Source of the DNA: Bacillota bacterium
Lineage (GTDB): Bacteria; Bacillota; Clostridia; Christensenellales; Aristaeellaceae
Length of the DNA stretch: 64,000 nt
Direction: 5' to 3'
NCBI GenBank assembly: GCA_023404715.1
Contig: JAEYAR010000152.1
Span: 1 to 64,000 of the forward strand
The position numbers and the translations under genes were made by a program. Below are positions 43,451 to 52,395 of this stretch, piece after piece; within the stretch, counting starts at the first letter, position 1, and every line of letters begins with the position of its first letter. The notes beneath the pieces are model-generated. The model worked only from the letters and a program-made list of their open reading frames with translations. It did not search any database and was not told the origin of the DNA.

Positions 43451-44398
43451 ATGGTGAAGGCTGTAAGGCAGGCGGACGGGGATTTGCGAAGAAGGGAAGC
43501 GTTAGGGGCCGCCCTATATAAGTACAGGTGCCTGTACTTCATGCTCATTCCCGGACTCACATACGTTATTCTGTTTAAGTACCTGCCGATCGCGGGAAAC
43601 ATCATCGCATTTAAGGATTACAAGATCTTCAAAGGCATTTGGGGAAGCCCCTGGTGCGGGCTGGACAATTTTGTGCGCCTCTTTGAATCCGGAAATTTTT
43701 TCGCCATCATCCGCAATACGCTGGTCATCAGCCTCTATAAGATCCTCATCGGATTCCCGATCCCGATTTTGCTGGCGCTGCTCATCAACGAGGTGAACAA
43801 CGCAGCCTTTAAAAAAACCGTGCAGACGGTGGCCTACCTGCCGCACTTTATCTCCTGGGTGGTCATCTCATCGCTCGCGGCCACGCTGCTTTCGCCCAGC
43901 GACGGCGTGATCAACATGGCGCGCGGCCGTATGGGTTTAGATCCGATCTTCTTCATGGGCGATAGCCGCTATTTTCGCGGCGTGCTCGTACTCTCGGACA
44001 TCTGGAAGGAGATGGGGTGGTCGGCCATCATCTATCTGGCCGCGCTGGCGGGTATCCCGCAGGACATGTACGAGGCCGCGACGATCGACGGCGCATCGAA
44101 GATGCAAAAGCTTGCCTATATTACGCTGCCCAGCATCGTGTCCACGATCATCATCATGCTGCTGCTGCGCGTGGGCGGCATCCTCAACGCGGGCTTCGAG
44201 CAGGTGTTTACGATGTACAATCCCTCCGTCTATGACGTGGCCGACATCATCGATACCTACGTATACCGCGTCGGCATCGTGCAGACGAAGTACGGCTTCT
44301 CCGCGGCGGTCGGCCTTTTCAAGTCGGTGATCGCCTGCGCCATGGTGGTCACGTGCAACTGGCTCTCCGGCAAGGCGGAGCAGGAGACGCTGTTTTAA
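43451..44398 (+). CDS. ABC transporter permease, LplB type
   Basis: 315 residues, about six membrane helices. EAA loop: MYEAATIDGASKMQKLAYIT. The ATG at 43451 follows GGGAGGCGAAAAGGA. First gene of the second transporter operon; partner of the permease at 44429. Confidence 0.9.
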   Translation: MVKAVRQADGDLRRREALGAALYKYRCLYFMLIPGLTYVILFKYLPIAGNIIAFKDYKIFKGIWGSPWCGLDNFVRLFESGNFFAIIRNTLVISLYKILIGFPIPILLALLINEVNNAAFKKTVQTVAYLPHFISWVVISSLAATLLSPSDGVINMARGRMGLDPIFFMGDSRYFRGVLVLSDIWKEMGWSAIIYLAALAGIPQDMYEAATIDGASKMQKLAYITLPSIVSTIIIMLLLRVGGILNAGFEQVFTMYNPSVYDVADIIDTYVYRVGIVQTKYGFSAAVGLFKSVIACAMVVTCNWLSGKAEQETLF

Positions 44399-44428
44399 GG
44401 ACGGACGATAGAAGGCGAGGAGAATCCT

Positions 44429-45346
44429 ATGGTAAGCGCACTCAAAAAGACGGGGAAGAACCGCATCCGCGCACGCAGAGGCGACCGCATTTTCGCCGTC
44501 ATCAACTATACCATCCTGACGCTGATAGCGTTTGTGACGCTGTTTCCCTTTCTGGACGTCGTGTTCACATCCATTACGCCCACCGAGGAGATCGTGCTCA
44601 ACGCGAAGGCCGTGATCGCCCTGCCGCAGCACCCGACGCTATCGCACTATCGATACATCCTCACCGGCAACCGGCAGATGATCGACGCGATGGGCATTAC
44701 GCTCTTGCGCACGCTCGCTGGCACGCTGCTGAGCCTTACGATCACGGCGCTGACGGCCTACCCGCTCTCCAAGCGGTATCTGCCGGGCGTGAACGGCATC
44801 ATGAAGGTCTTCTTTTTCACGATGATCTTTTACGGCGGCATGATTCCCACGTTCCTGGTCGTCAAATCGTACCGTATGGTCGATACGATTTGGGCTCTGA
44901 TTGTGCCGGAGATGCTCAGCGTGTACAACATGATCATCATGCGCACGTTTTTCAGGTCGATTCCGGACGAGCTGGAGGAGGCCGCGCGCATCGACGGGTG
45001 CTCGGAGATAAAGATCTTGGTTCGCATCGTGCTGCCACTCTCGATGCCCGTGCTGGCATCCATCGGCTTATTTTACGCGGTATGGCACTGGAACGCATTT
45101 TTCGACGCGGTGCTGTACATCACCGACCGCAAGCTTTGGCCGCTGCAGACGCTGCTGCGCGAGATTCTGCTTTCGACCAGCATCAGCGAGCTGCAGCAGG
45201 GCAATCTGCTGGCCGACAGCATGCCGCCGTCCTCTGCGGTGGTAGCGGCCTCGATTATGATCTCCACGATCCCGATCGTATGCGTATATCCGTTCTTGCA
45301 GCGCCATTTCGTCAAAGGCGTGATGGTCGGCTCGGTCAAGGGCTGA
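44429..45346 (+). CDS. ABC transporter permease, YtcP/LplC type
   Basis: 305 residues, about six membrane helices. EAA loop: LEEAARIDGCSEIKILVRIV. Ends with GSVKG. GGCGAGGAGA precedes the ATG. Confidence 0.9.
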   Translation: MVSALKKTGKNRIRARRGDRIFAVINYTILTLIAFVTLFPFLDVVFTSITPTEEIVLNAKAVIALPQHPTLSHYRYILTGNRQMIDAMGITLLRTLAGTLLSLTITALTAYPLSKRYLPGVNGIMKVFFFTMIFYGGMIPTFLVVKSYRMVDTIWALIVPEMLSVYNMIIMRTFFRSIPDELEEAARIDGCSEIKILVRIVLPLSMPVLASIGLFYAVWHWNAFFDAVLYITDRKLWPLQTLLREILLSTSISELQQGNLLADSMPPSSAVVAASIMISTIPIVCVYPFLQRHFVKGVMVGSVKG

Positions 45347-45431
45347 CTGTGACATAGAGAGAACAAGGAGGTGAAACGGCCCGTTATCCCGACAGGACTG
45401 CAAACAAAGTAAAAGAAGGAGGAACCGAGTC

Positions 45432-46883
45432 ATGAAGAAATGGATATCTATGCTGCTGACGCTCTGCCTGACGCTAACGCTCTTTTCCGCCACGGCGGAG
45501 GACAACACCGTATCCTTTGTGTTCACCAAGGGGGGCTTCGAAGGCATCCCCGAAGACGACGTGATCAAACAAAAGATCGAGGAGGCCTGCGACATAACGC
45601 TGAATCATATCGCACCGCCTGCCGCCAACTACGACGAGAAGGTCAACATCATCCTCTCGTCCAACGATCTACCCGACCTGATCAAGCTCTCGCAGACGCA
45701 TTTTAACGATATGTTCGACTATGCGGATCAAGGCGCGCTGATGGACCTGACCGATCTGGTGGCAGAGCACTGCCCCAACATTCTTGCGAACATTCCGCAG
45801 GAGGCGCTCGAACGCTGCAAGGTCGACGGACGCCTGTACGGCATCCCGATTTGGAGCAGCCCCCAGCGCATGAATTTCATCGTGCGCCAGGACTGGCTGG
45901 ACAAGCTGAGCCTCGCCGCCCCCACCACGCTTGATGAGCTGCACGACGTGATGAAGGCCTTTATCGAAAAGGACCCGGACGGCAACGGCGCGAACGACAC
46001 CTATGGCTATACGGGGCGCGGCCTGGAGGGCCTGGAACCCATCTTTGGCGCGTTCGGCTTTACCGGCGTCGCGTTCTCCTATTGGTTCGAGGACGAGAAC
46101 GGCCGGCTCAAACCATCCGCGCTGCACCCCAATGCGCCGGAGGCGCTCGCGCTCATCAAGGCGTGGTACGACGAAGGGCTGATCGATCCGGAATTCGTCA
46201 TTCTCAAGAACGAATCCGAAATCAACGACAAGGCCATGAAGAACCAGTGGGGCTTCTATTACCAGTGGTGGACGTACGAACCGAAGATTGAAATGGAGAT
46301 GCAAAAGGTCGATCCTAACGTCAAATTCGCGCGCATCGCGCCCCCGATCGGACCCGATGGGCTGACCGGCGTGCGCGGCGTCAACCTGACGAACGGCGTC
46401 GTGGTCATGCTGCAAAGCGCAAAGAACGTTGAGGCCTGCCTGCGCCTTATCGACTGGTATCATACAGAGGAAGGCATGATGACCGCCTATACCGGCGTAG
46501 AGGGCATCCATTGGGAAAAACGCAGCGACGGCACATACGTCACCCTGCCGCAATACGAGGCCGATCAAAAATGGATTCAGTGGTATTCCGCCTTTGAAAG
46601 CGAATGGCCGCTGCTCATGGTGGAGACGCCCCTGGTACAATCCCGCCGCGACGCGCTCAACTGGCCCGTCATTACGAACGCCGCCGACGGCATGTTGACG
46701 GATGCCGAGCTGCGCTACAAGACCGACCTGCAGGATTTTGTGACGACCTCGTACTTCAATTTCATCACCGGCAAGGCCGACCTGGCGGATTGGGAACAGT
46801 TCGCCGAGGACTTCTACGCCAAGGGCGGCGCCGAGTGGGAGCAGGAACTCAACGAGCTCAAGGCGCAGAAGAGCGCGCAGTAA
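45432..46883 (+). CDS. Extracellular solute-binding protein of a CUT1 transporter
   Basis: 483 residues. Signal peptide (1-22, cleavage near ATA) without a lipobox cysteine, as in the protein at 29313. The mature part starts VSFVFTKGGFEGIPEDDVIK and contains LPDLIKLSQTHFND and DWLDKLSLAAPTTLDELHDV, typical of this family. It follows rather than precedes its permeases. GAAGGAGGAA precedes the ATG. Ligand possibly a riboside, judged from the next genes. Confidence 0.9.
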   Translation: MKKWISMLLTLCLTLTLFSATAEDNTVSFVFTKGGFEGIPEDDVIKQKIEEACDITLNHIAPPAANYDEKVNIILSSNDLPDLIKLSQTHFNDMFDYADQGALMDLTDLVAEHCPNILANIPQEALERCKVDGRLYGIPIWSSPQRMNFIVRQDWLDKLSLAAPTTLDELHDVMKAFIEKDPDGNGANDTYGYTGRGLEGLEPIFGAFGFTGVAFSYWFEDENGRLKPSALHPNAPEALALIKAWYDEGLIDPEFVILKNESEINDKAMKNQWGFYYQWWTYEPKIEMEMQKVDPNVKFARIAPPIGPDGLTGVRGVNLTNGVVVMLQSAKNVEACLRLIDWYHTEEGMMTAYTGVEGIHWEKRSDGTYVTLPQYEADQKWIQWYSAFESEWPLLMVETPLVQSRRDALNWPVITNAADGMLTDAELRYKTDLQDFVTTSYFNFITGKADLADWEQFAEDFYAKGGAEWEQELNELKAQKSAQ

Positions 46884-46914
46884 TCCCGCCTCGCGGGGAA
46901 GGAGATACGTTTGA

Positions 46915-47976
46915 ATGGACATCACGCTGAGAGATAAATTCCGCGGCTGCATCATGGGCGCGCACATCGGCTCCGCGATGGGCGCTCAGGTGGAGGGGTG
47001 GACCTGGCAAAAGATTGAGGAGAAGTGCGGCTTCGTGGAGGATTTCGTCGCCTACGAGCACTACGGCAACGGCTGGGTCCGCGAGCCAGGCACGACCGAG
47101 GACGGCATCGAACGCCAGAAGCTGATGATCACCGCGATCATGGAGAAGGGCGACCGCGTGACGGCGGAGGACGTGCGCGCGGCATGGATTCGCCATGCGA
47201 ACCCGAACGCGGGCGGCCTGGTGTCCGAGCCCTTCGAAGGCACCCTGCTGGCGATGGCGAAGACGGGCATTCCCGCGCGGGACCTGGGCAAGTACTGCGA
47301 TTACGCGGGGCTCAACAGCTTCTCGCGCGCCTGCCATGCGATCGGCCTGATCAACGCGGGCAATGTGGAGACCGCCAAGCAGGATATCCTCGAGGTGGGA
47401 CAGCTATACCAGACGTCGAACAGCCGCGGCCTGCAATGGGCCTGCGTGACGGGCGTAGCCATCGCGGCGGCGACAATGCAGGAGGCCACGATAGACAGCG
47501 TATTGGGCGCGGTGTACGACCATTGCGATCCGGATATAGTCATCCGCGAGCTGGATAAGCAGCTCAAGGCCACGTCCGGCATGTGGGATATCCGCGAGAT
47601 GCGGGCGTATTTCGACGGCGTATACAATGGATTCGGCATGCCCTATCCCTTCAGCTACGCAAACGAGGTGGTCACAAAGGGCATGTGCGTCTTCCAGATG
47701 GTCAAGGGGAGCACCAAGGATGCGATCCTCGCAGGGGTCAACATGGGACGGGACACCGACTGCGTGGCCGCCGTGGCCGCGGGCATCACGGGCGCGCTGG
47801 GCGGCACGGCCACGATCCCGCAGCGGTGGATCGACCAATTGGAGAAGGCGACACAGCTCAACCCGCACACCAATAGCCGGCGCACCATGGTCGAGCACGC
47901 GGACGGGGTGTACGGGGCGTTTAAGAACCGGCTGAGAAAAGAACGGGATTACGTGAAGCTGATGGATATTGATTAG
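46915..47976 (+). CDS. ADP-ribosylglycohydrolase-family protein
   Basis: 353 residues. Family metal-binding segments: GCIMGAHIGSAMGA near 11-24 and MGRDTDCVAAVAAGITGALG near 277-296; both Asp of DTD are present. Members split N- or O-ribosyl bonds with Mg2+; many bacterial operon-bound members have small metabolites, not proteins, as likely substrates. It has no signal peptide. GAAGGAGATACG precedes the ATG. Together with the transporter and RpiB it suggests uptake and cleavage of an N-riboside. Confidence 0.85.
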   Translation: MDITLRDKFRGCIMGAHIGSAMGAQVEGWTWQKIEEKCGFVEDFVAYEHYGNGWVREPGTTEDGIERQKLMITAIMEKGDRVTAEDVRAAWIRHANPNAGGLVSEPFEGTLLAMAKTGIPARDLGKYCDYAGLNSFSRACHAIGLINAGNVETAKQDILEVGQLYQTSNSRGLQWACVTGVAIAAATMQEATIDSVLGAVYDHCDPDIVIRELDKQLKATSGMWDIREMRAYFDGVYNGFGMPYPFSYANEVVTKGMCVFQMVKGSTKDAILAGVNMGRDTDCVAAVAAGITGALGGTATIPQRWIDQLEKATQLNPHTNSRRTMVEHADGVYGAFKNRLRKERDYVKLMDID

Positions 47977-47984
47977 GGACAAAA

Positions 47985-48016
47985 AAGTCGCAGGCATCGG
48001 TTATGCCTGCGGCTTT
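47985..48016 (+). terminator. Terminator after the glycohydrolase gene
   Basis: GCAGGCAT pairs with ATGCCTGC around a five-base loop, followed by GGCTTTGCC; T run short, A run upstream. Confidence 0.6.
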
Positions 48017-48021
48017 GCCTC

Positions 48022-48050
48022 TTGACGAAAAGGGGCGGGGAGGATATTAT
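48022..48050 (+). promoter_or_regulatory. Promoter-like sequence overlapping the PPC gene start
   Basis: TTGACG (48022-48027), 17 bases, TATTAT (48045-48050). A transcript from it would begin after the TTG start chosen for the next gene, so either the match is fortuitous or translation starts further in. Confidence 0.35.
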
Positions 48051-48497
48051 TTGAATGTATTTGATGGGAAACAAAGCGGGCGATGCATTCTTTTGAACCT
48101 GCGCAAAGGGGAGGACGTTCTGGACTGCATAGAGCGCGAGGCGAAGCGTTTGCATATGCGCTGCGCAGCCGTCGTCAGCGGCATCGGGGCGCTACGCAGG
48201 GCTGTATATCACCGCATCGCGACGCTGGAGGACGAGCCCACGAACGAGTTTGTCACAGTCGAAGCGCCAATCGAGATGAGCGCGTTGCAGGGGCTCATCC
48301 TGGACGGAGAGGCGCACCTGCACATCACCTGCTGCGCCAAAGCGGGCGCGTTCGCCGGCCACTTGGAACGGGGCTGCGAGGTTCAATACCTGGCCGAGAT
48401 CTGTATCCTGGAGATGGAGGCAGTGAATCTAACGCGCATGCCAGGCCCGTTTGGCGTCCGGTTTATCGAAGAAAAAGGAACGGAGGATGGATATTGA
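48051..48497 (+). CDS. PPC (DUF296) domain protein
   Basis: 148 residues from a TTG at 48051 with GGGAGGA upstream. The PPC domain fills the protein: ILLNLRKGEDVLDCIEREAK, VVSGIGALRRAVYH, LHITCCAKAGAFAGHLERGC and YLAEICILEM. Bacterial stand-alone PPC proteins form trimers; their function is unknown, some act near metal or nucleotide metabolism. The gene overlaps rpiB by four bases, so it is translated together with it. Confidence 0.8.
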   Translation: MNVFDGKQSGRCILLNLRKGEDVLDCIEREAKRLHMRCAAVVSGIGALRRAVYHRIATLEDEPTNEFVTVEAPIEMSALQGLILDGEAHLHITCCAKAGAFAGHLERGCEVQYLAEICILEMEAVNLTRMPGPFGVRFIEEKGTEDGY

Positions 48498-48943
48498 AAA
48501 TCGCTGTCGGTTCAGATCACGCGGGTTTTGCGCTCAAGCAAAAGGTGCTTGCGCCGCTGCAGGCAAAGGGATATGAAATCGAGGACTTTGGCAGCTACGA
48601 TCCCGCGCCGGTCGACTTCCCGGACATCGCGCGCGACGTCTGCGGCGCGGTGCTGGATGGGCGGTGCGAGCGAGGGATCATGTTTTGCGGCACGGGCGTA
48701 GGCGCCGCGATCGCCTGTAACAAGGTGCCCGGTATCCGCGCGAGCGTATGCCACGACCTGTATACCGCGCACCAATGCGTAGAGCACGACGACGTGCAGG
48801 TCATCGCGATGGGCGGACAGATCATCGGGCATACCGTAGCGCTTGAGTTAATCGAGCTGTTCCTGAATGCCCGCTTTTCCGCGGGGGAGGAGTTTCGCCG
48901 GCGCGTGGAGAAGCTGGCCAGGATGGATGGAAGCGCTGAATGA
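48494..48943 (+). CDS. rpiB: Ribose-5-phosphate isomerase B
   Basis: 149 residues, usual for RpiB/LacAB. IAVGSDHAGFALKQ at the N-terminus, MFCGTGVGAAIACNKVPGIR with the phosphate-binding loop, and AHQCVEHDDVQVIAMGG are all diagnostic. It interconverts ribose-5-phosphate and ribulose-5-phosphate; LacA/B-like or allose-type isomerases are the alternative. TTG start at 48494 overlaps the stop of the PPC gene and follows GGAGG. Confidence 0.85.
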   Translation: MKIAVGSDHAGFALKQKVLAPLQAKGYEIEDFGSYDPAPVDFPDIARDVCGAVLDGRCERGIMFCGTGVGAAIACNKVPGIRASVCHDLYTAHQCVEHDDVQVIAMGGQIIGHTVALELIELFLNARFSAGEEFRRRVEKLARMDGSAE

Positions 48944-48953
48944 TAAATCACGA

Positions 48954-48997
48954 AACGCCGCAAAGCGTCTTTACGACAGCTTTGCGGCGTTTTTTTC
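48954..48997 (+). terminator. Terminator after rpiB
   Basis: AACGCCGCAAAGC (48954-48966) pairs with GCTTTGCGGCGTT (48979-48991), then seven T. The right arm lies inside the 3' end of the convergent NUDIX gene. Confidence 0.95.
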
Positions 48998-49558
48998 ACC
49001 GTATTGCAGCCCGCGCCTTATCAGCCGTCCGTAGATGGGCAGCATATCGGGCTCTGCGACGAAATCCGCGAGGCGGGCGATCTCGACCCAGCGAACGCCT
49101 TCGTTTTCATCGGGCTTTGCGTGCAGCGCCTGATCCTCCGGCGCGATGAACGCATAGGAGACGTTGAGATGCAGGTGCGTAGACACATAGGCGCCGCGTT
49201 TCACATGCCCCCATACGGGCAAGACGTCGAGGGTGAAGATATCGGGACTCAGCGGACGGACGCACCGGATACCCGTCTCCTCCTGCGCCTCGCGCAGGGC
49301 GACCGCCAGCAGATCTCCGTCGCCGTCGGCATGGCCGCCCGTCCACGCCCAGGATTGATAGAGCTTGTGGAAGGCCATGAGCACGCGGTCCATCGATGGG
49401 TTGAAGATCATCGAAGAGGCCGTCATGTGCGCAAGCGCGCTCTCCCGCGTGAGCGCGAACGCGGGATCAGGGCGCACGTAGGAGAGGATGAGCTCCCGGT
49501 CGCGCGCCTCCTGCTCACAGGCAGGTGAGAAGGATTCAATTTCTTGAACGTATTTCAT
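48971..49558 (-). CDS. NUDIX hydrolase
   Basis: 195 residues from the ATG at 49558 (MKYVQEIESF). NUDIX box with intact REAQEETG; the preceding Glu of the box is not evident (GGHADGDGDLLAVAL). Family members hydrolyse nucleoside diphosphates linked to another group. MTASSMIFNPSMDRVLMAFH is similar to proteins of the IDI/NUDIX branch. No ribosome site precedes the ATG, but a promoter lies so that the transcript would start at or next to it. Longer in-frame starts up to 49675 lie upstream of that promoter. Confidence 0.85.
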   Translation of the reverse strand: MKYVQEIESFSPACEQEARDRELILSYVRPDPAFALTRESALAHMTASSMIFNPSMDRVLMAFHKLYQSWAWTGGHADGDGDLLAVALREAQEETGIRCVRPLSPDIFTLDVLPVWGHVKRGAYVSTHLHLNVSYAFIAPEDQALHAKPDENEGVRWVEIARLADFVAEPDMLPIYGRLIRRGLQYGEKNAAKLS

Positions 49559-49564
49559 GTTGCC

Positions 49565-49593
49565 ATTATAGGTCATTCTGCGACGGATTGCAA
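49565..49593 (-). promoter_or_regulatory. Promoter of the NUDIX gene, probably giving a leaderless mRNA
   Basis: Minus strand TTGCAA (49593-49588), 17 bases, TATAAT (49570-49565); the expected start of transcription coincides with the ATG at 49558. Confidence 0.65.
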
Positions 49594-49609
49594 GCGTATC
49601 CTTTCGGTC

Positions 49610-49638
49610 TTGACGCCGTGTAAGACTGCCGCTACAAT
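49610..49638 (+). promoter_or_regulatory. Promoter of the acyltransferase-like gene
   Basis: TTGACG (49610-49615), 17 bases, TACAAT (49633-49638), 26 bases before the ATG at 49664. Confidence 0.75.
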
Positions 49639-49663
49639 GAAGAAAAAACGAGGATGGTACACG

Positions 49664-50734
49664 ATGACGTATCAAGAGTTGGTTAGCTTGTCGAAAGAAC
49701 AGGCGCTGGCCGTTCGGCAGGCCGAGGCATGCCTGCGGCGCTCGCCGCGCGCGCAGGCTTTGCTTCGCAAAGAGGCCGAAAACCTGACCGCCCCGCAGGG
49801 AAGCGGCGGGATTCTCGCCGATATGGAGGAGCTGCGGGGGCTATACGAGGGGAACGCGCATCTGCATGCGCTGCTCACGCTTCTGTCACAGGTGCCTTGG
49901 CTGCGGGCTGAATACGAGCGTCGAGGGCTGCCGGAATCCGTCCTGCGGGCCACGCTGCTGGATATCCCGATCTGGATGGAGGCGTGCCGCGAAAAGACGG
50001 GCGCGTACGGCCTCATTGAGTACAGCTGGCTCGTACATACCTTTCGGTTAAAGCTCTTTCGCATCGGCAGGCTGGAATTCATGCGGGGTGCGGGGACGAT
50101 GCCCGCGCACGTCTTCAAAGCGGCGGACGGCAGGCTGATCGCGCTCGCGCCGGAGGGGATGCGCTATGCCCCGGAGGGCATAGCCGATGGGGCGAACGGC
50201 ATTTTTTCCCCTGAGGCGTGGACGGCGCGCTATGACGAGGATGCGGATCAGATACGCGGCCACGTCATTTCTACAGACGGTCGCGCGGCGCGTGAGATAG
50301 AAACCTTCCCTGCACAGGACTTGCGAAGGGTATACCGGCCGGGCGATCAGGTGCTGGAGGTGCACATCCCCTCCGGCGAACCGCTTGCGCCTGAGAAGGC
50401 GTTCGAGGCCATGCGCGCGGCGCCCGGGTTTTTCAGGGCACACTTTTCTCACGACGATATGCACCTTTTTACCTGCGAATCCTGGCTGATGGACGGAGCG
50501 CTGCGCGAGGCGTTCCCGGGCGGGAACATCGGCGCATTTCAGGATCTTTTCGCACGCGTTCCGTTTGCAGGGGACGACCGGCAGACGATCGAGCGGGTAT
50601 TCGGCTTTAACGCGCAGAGCGTGCCGCAGACGCCGCAGGGCAATCGCTTGCAGCGTGGCATCATAGACCTGTACCGGCGCGGCGGGCGCTGCTGCGAGGC
50701 GTATGGATACAGAACGGTAGGAGCCTACATATAA
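49664..50734 (+). CDS. Acyltransferase-like protein with GNAT-type C-terminus
   Basis: 356 residues, soluble. An N-terminal helical part (1-150) and a C-terminal part with LEVHIPSGEPLAPEKAFEAM and HFSHDDMHLFTCESWLMDGA resemble the acyltransferase-domain / GNAT_C proteins common in Clostridia. Substrate unknown. The ATG at 49664 follows ACGAGGATGG and the promoter at 49610. An upstream extension to 49544 would cross the promoter and is rejected. A hairpin near 50758-50798 may end transcription. Confidence 0.65.
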   Translation: MTYQELVSLSKEQALAVRQAEACLRRSPRAQALLRKEAENLTAPQGSGGILADMEELRGLYEGNAHLHALLTLLSQVPWLRAEYERRGLPESVLRATLLDIPIWMEACREKTGAYGLIEYSWLVHTFRLKLFRIGRLEFMRGAGTMPAHVFKAADGRLIALAPEGMRYAPEGIADGANGIFSPEAWTARYDEDADQIRGHVISTDGRAAREIETFPAQDLRRVYRPGDQVLEVHIPSGEPLAPEKAFEAMRAAPGFFRAHFSHDDMHLFTCESWLMDGALREAFPGGNIGAFQDLFARVPFAGDDRQTIERVFGFNAQSVPQTPQGNRLQRGIIDLYRRGGRCCEAYGYRTVGAYI

Positions 50735-50803
50735 CCACAGCGCTATCGCGTACATCGTAACCGGTGAGAGAAAGCAAATTGCATTTTCTTTTGCCGGTTA
50801 TCA

Positions 50804-50835
50804 TTCGTCAAAATGCGTCACTTTTTGTCTATTAT
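50804..50835 (+). promoter_or_regulatory. Two 0A-box-like sites and a -10 element
   Basis: TTCGTCAAAA (50804-50813) and TTTTTGTC (50822-50829) resemble the Spo0A box TTTGTCRAA; TATTAT (50830-50835) overlaps the second. They precede a gene that encodes a Spo0A-type DNA-binding domain. Confidence 0.35.
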
Positions 50836-50907
50836 AAACGGATACCGACTTTCTGATTCGAATTTGGGTATGCTCATAGCATCAGACTACAAAGGATGGT
50901 GCTTGGC

Positions 50908-51246
50908 ATGAAAAATGCGCTGAAAGCGGCTAAATCGATGGGCGGAAACACCAAACGCGAAGGTTATATTTATCTCGCGGCGTCGGCCGAGCACGTCATT
51001 GCGAGGGGAGAGTTTCCTCTTAAAAGGCTCGGCAAGGAAGTCTATGCGCCGGTCGCGGCCCAATGCGGGAGGACGCCGGAGCATGTAGCGCGTGAAATCG
51101 CCCGGGCTGTGGAAGAAATATGGGATCACGGCGATCATGAGCGGCTGGAAGAGATTTTAAACCGCAAATGCCCGGATAAACCGTCGCCCGGAGAAATGAT
51201 TTTAGGGCTGTCCATGTACATCGTCAAAGAGGATGGGGAAGGGTGA
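50908..51246 (+). CDS. Stand-alone Spo0A C-terminal (DNA-binding) domain protein
   Basis: 112 residues. YIYLAASAEHVIARGEFPLK, LGKEVYAPVAAQCGRTPEHV, AREIARAVEEIWDHGDHERL follow the Spo0A_C fold helix by helix, including the recognition-helix region, with no receiver domain. Such orphan domains may compete with or replace Spo0A at its boxes. ATG at 50908 has AAAGGATGG upstream; ATG at 50896 overlaps that site. The gene stands alone. Confidence 0.75.
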   Translation: MKNALKAAKSMGGNTKREGYIYLAASAEHVIARGEFPLKRLGKEVYAPVAAQCGRTPEHVAREIARAVEEIWDHGDHERLEEILNRKCPDKPSPGEMILGLSMYIVKEDGEG

Positions 51247-51615
51247 GCGGCGGCGTTGACGTAATAAAGCCGCCCGTACGGACGACAGGAAGGAAGATGA
51301 AATGGTGAATTAAAGGAATAAGAAGCCTTCATACAATGTCTTCGCTTCTTCGCCGGATCGCGTTCTGGCATAGTGGAATATCATCGCCCGTATCGGTTTC
51401 GTACTCCCTGTCCGCATCACCCACATATACGATTCGCTGCCGGCTTTTTTGCCGGGCTCGCGGTTGCATTGTATCCGCGTTTTTTGTAGCGCTTACTGGA
51501 AAGCCACCCACGAGAAGGCAAAAAATCGACGAGGCTTTGAGTAATCTCAAGCCCTGACACTTCTCTATTGCAGTTTTGTGGGCGACTGGCAAGTTGCATC
51601 GGCTACGCTCTCCTG
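51247..51615. other. Stretch without an intact gene
   Basis: No frame shows a recognisable protein. The part after about 51560 is the former 3' continuation of the integrase remnant on the minus strand. Confidence 0.5.
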
Positions 51616-51895
51616 CTAGCCGGTCATGAGATATCCGTACAAGTCCATCGTGATTTTAATGCTGGCATGTCCAAGGCGCTCCTGGATTACCTTGGGTTGG
51701 ATCTTGAGCTTTATCAGCATGGCGGCGTGTGTGTGCCGGAGATCATGGAAATTAACGTAAGGAGGGGAATATGGATAGGCTTCCCCCGCGAGGCTTCAAC
51801 GAGGTATGCAACGTCGCGCTCGTTTAAGATGTGCTGGACGCGCAGGCTGCTCGTGGGCCGCTGATCCCCTTGGATGGGGTTGCGCGGGATAATAC
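51616..51895 (-). pseudogene. Tyrosine recombinase (integrase) remnant, internally deleted
   Basis: On the minus strand a piece of core-binding domain (RNPIQGDQRPTSSLRVQHIL, ERDVAYLVEASRGKPIHIPL) is joined out of frame to the end of the catalytic domain: HDLRHTHAAMLIKL and ERLGHASIKITMDLYGYLMT, which hold the active-site R-H-(H) residues; the first catalytic Arg and the final part are lost. A TAG follows LMTG at once. Left over from an integrated element. Confidence 0.85.
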
Positions 51896-51913
51896 CTGCG
51901 GTCGTAGCTTCAG

Positions 51914-52285
51914 ATGGCGGGTGTCGTTGAGTCGCGTGACTATGCAATATTTCAAAACAAGGGTTATCAGGGACTATATGGCGGCCTTGGCATGCGAGAG
52001 ATTCACGCGCGAAAAGGATTGAAGAAATCTCAAAAAATCCTTGATCACATGGGAAGCACAGAAATCGCCGCCAACCTCTTTAGAGCGACCCAGACGGATG
52101 AAAAGCTGCGCCGTGAACACGTTAAGGGCAAAGAAGCTGCCGGGAACACACATTACGAAGTCGGCAAGAAAGTGAGTCAGACCATCAAAGAACTTGGCGG
52201 CACAATGCCCGAGAATCTGCCAACTCCAGACAAGAGTATCGCCCAGATTGAACGCGAGCAAGAGAAAAAGAAACTCACTAAATAA
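51914..52285 (+). pseudogene. DinD-like (DNA-damage-inducible protein D) C-terminal fragment
   Basis: 123 codons of open frame but only the C-terminal half of the family: KGYQGLYGGLGMREIHARKG, KKSQKILDHMGSTEIAANLF, EVGKKVSQTIKELGGTMPEN. The N-terminal BRO/KilA-N-like part is missing and no ribosome site is seen. Typical cargo of mobile elements and prophages. Confidence 0.75.
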
Positions 52286-52395
52286 AATACCGTCCCCTGC
52301 GCCAACAGGAAACGGGCAGCAACATCCCACCACAACTCATAGTCCGGGCATTACTATACTATTTTAGCATGCCTCGACAAGAAAGACAAGGAGGC

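Noticed and set aside
44353..45357. Plus-strand frame of 334 codons over the YtcP permease
   Set aside because: It overlaps the permease at 44429 in another frame, is hydrophilic and has no ribosome site.
45669..46967. Minus-strand frame of 432 codons
   Set aside because: Shadow of the binding-protein gene at 45432; no recognisable protein sequence.
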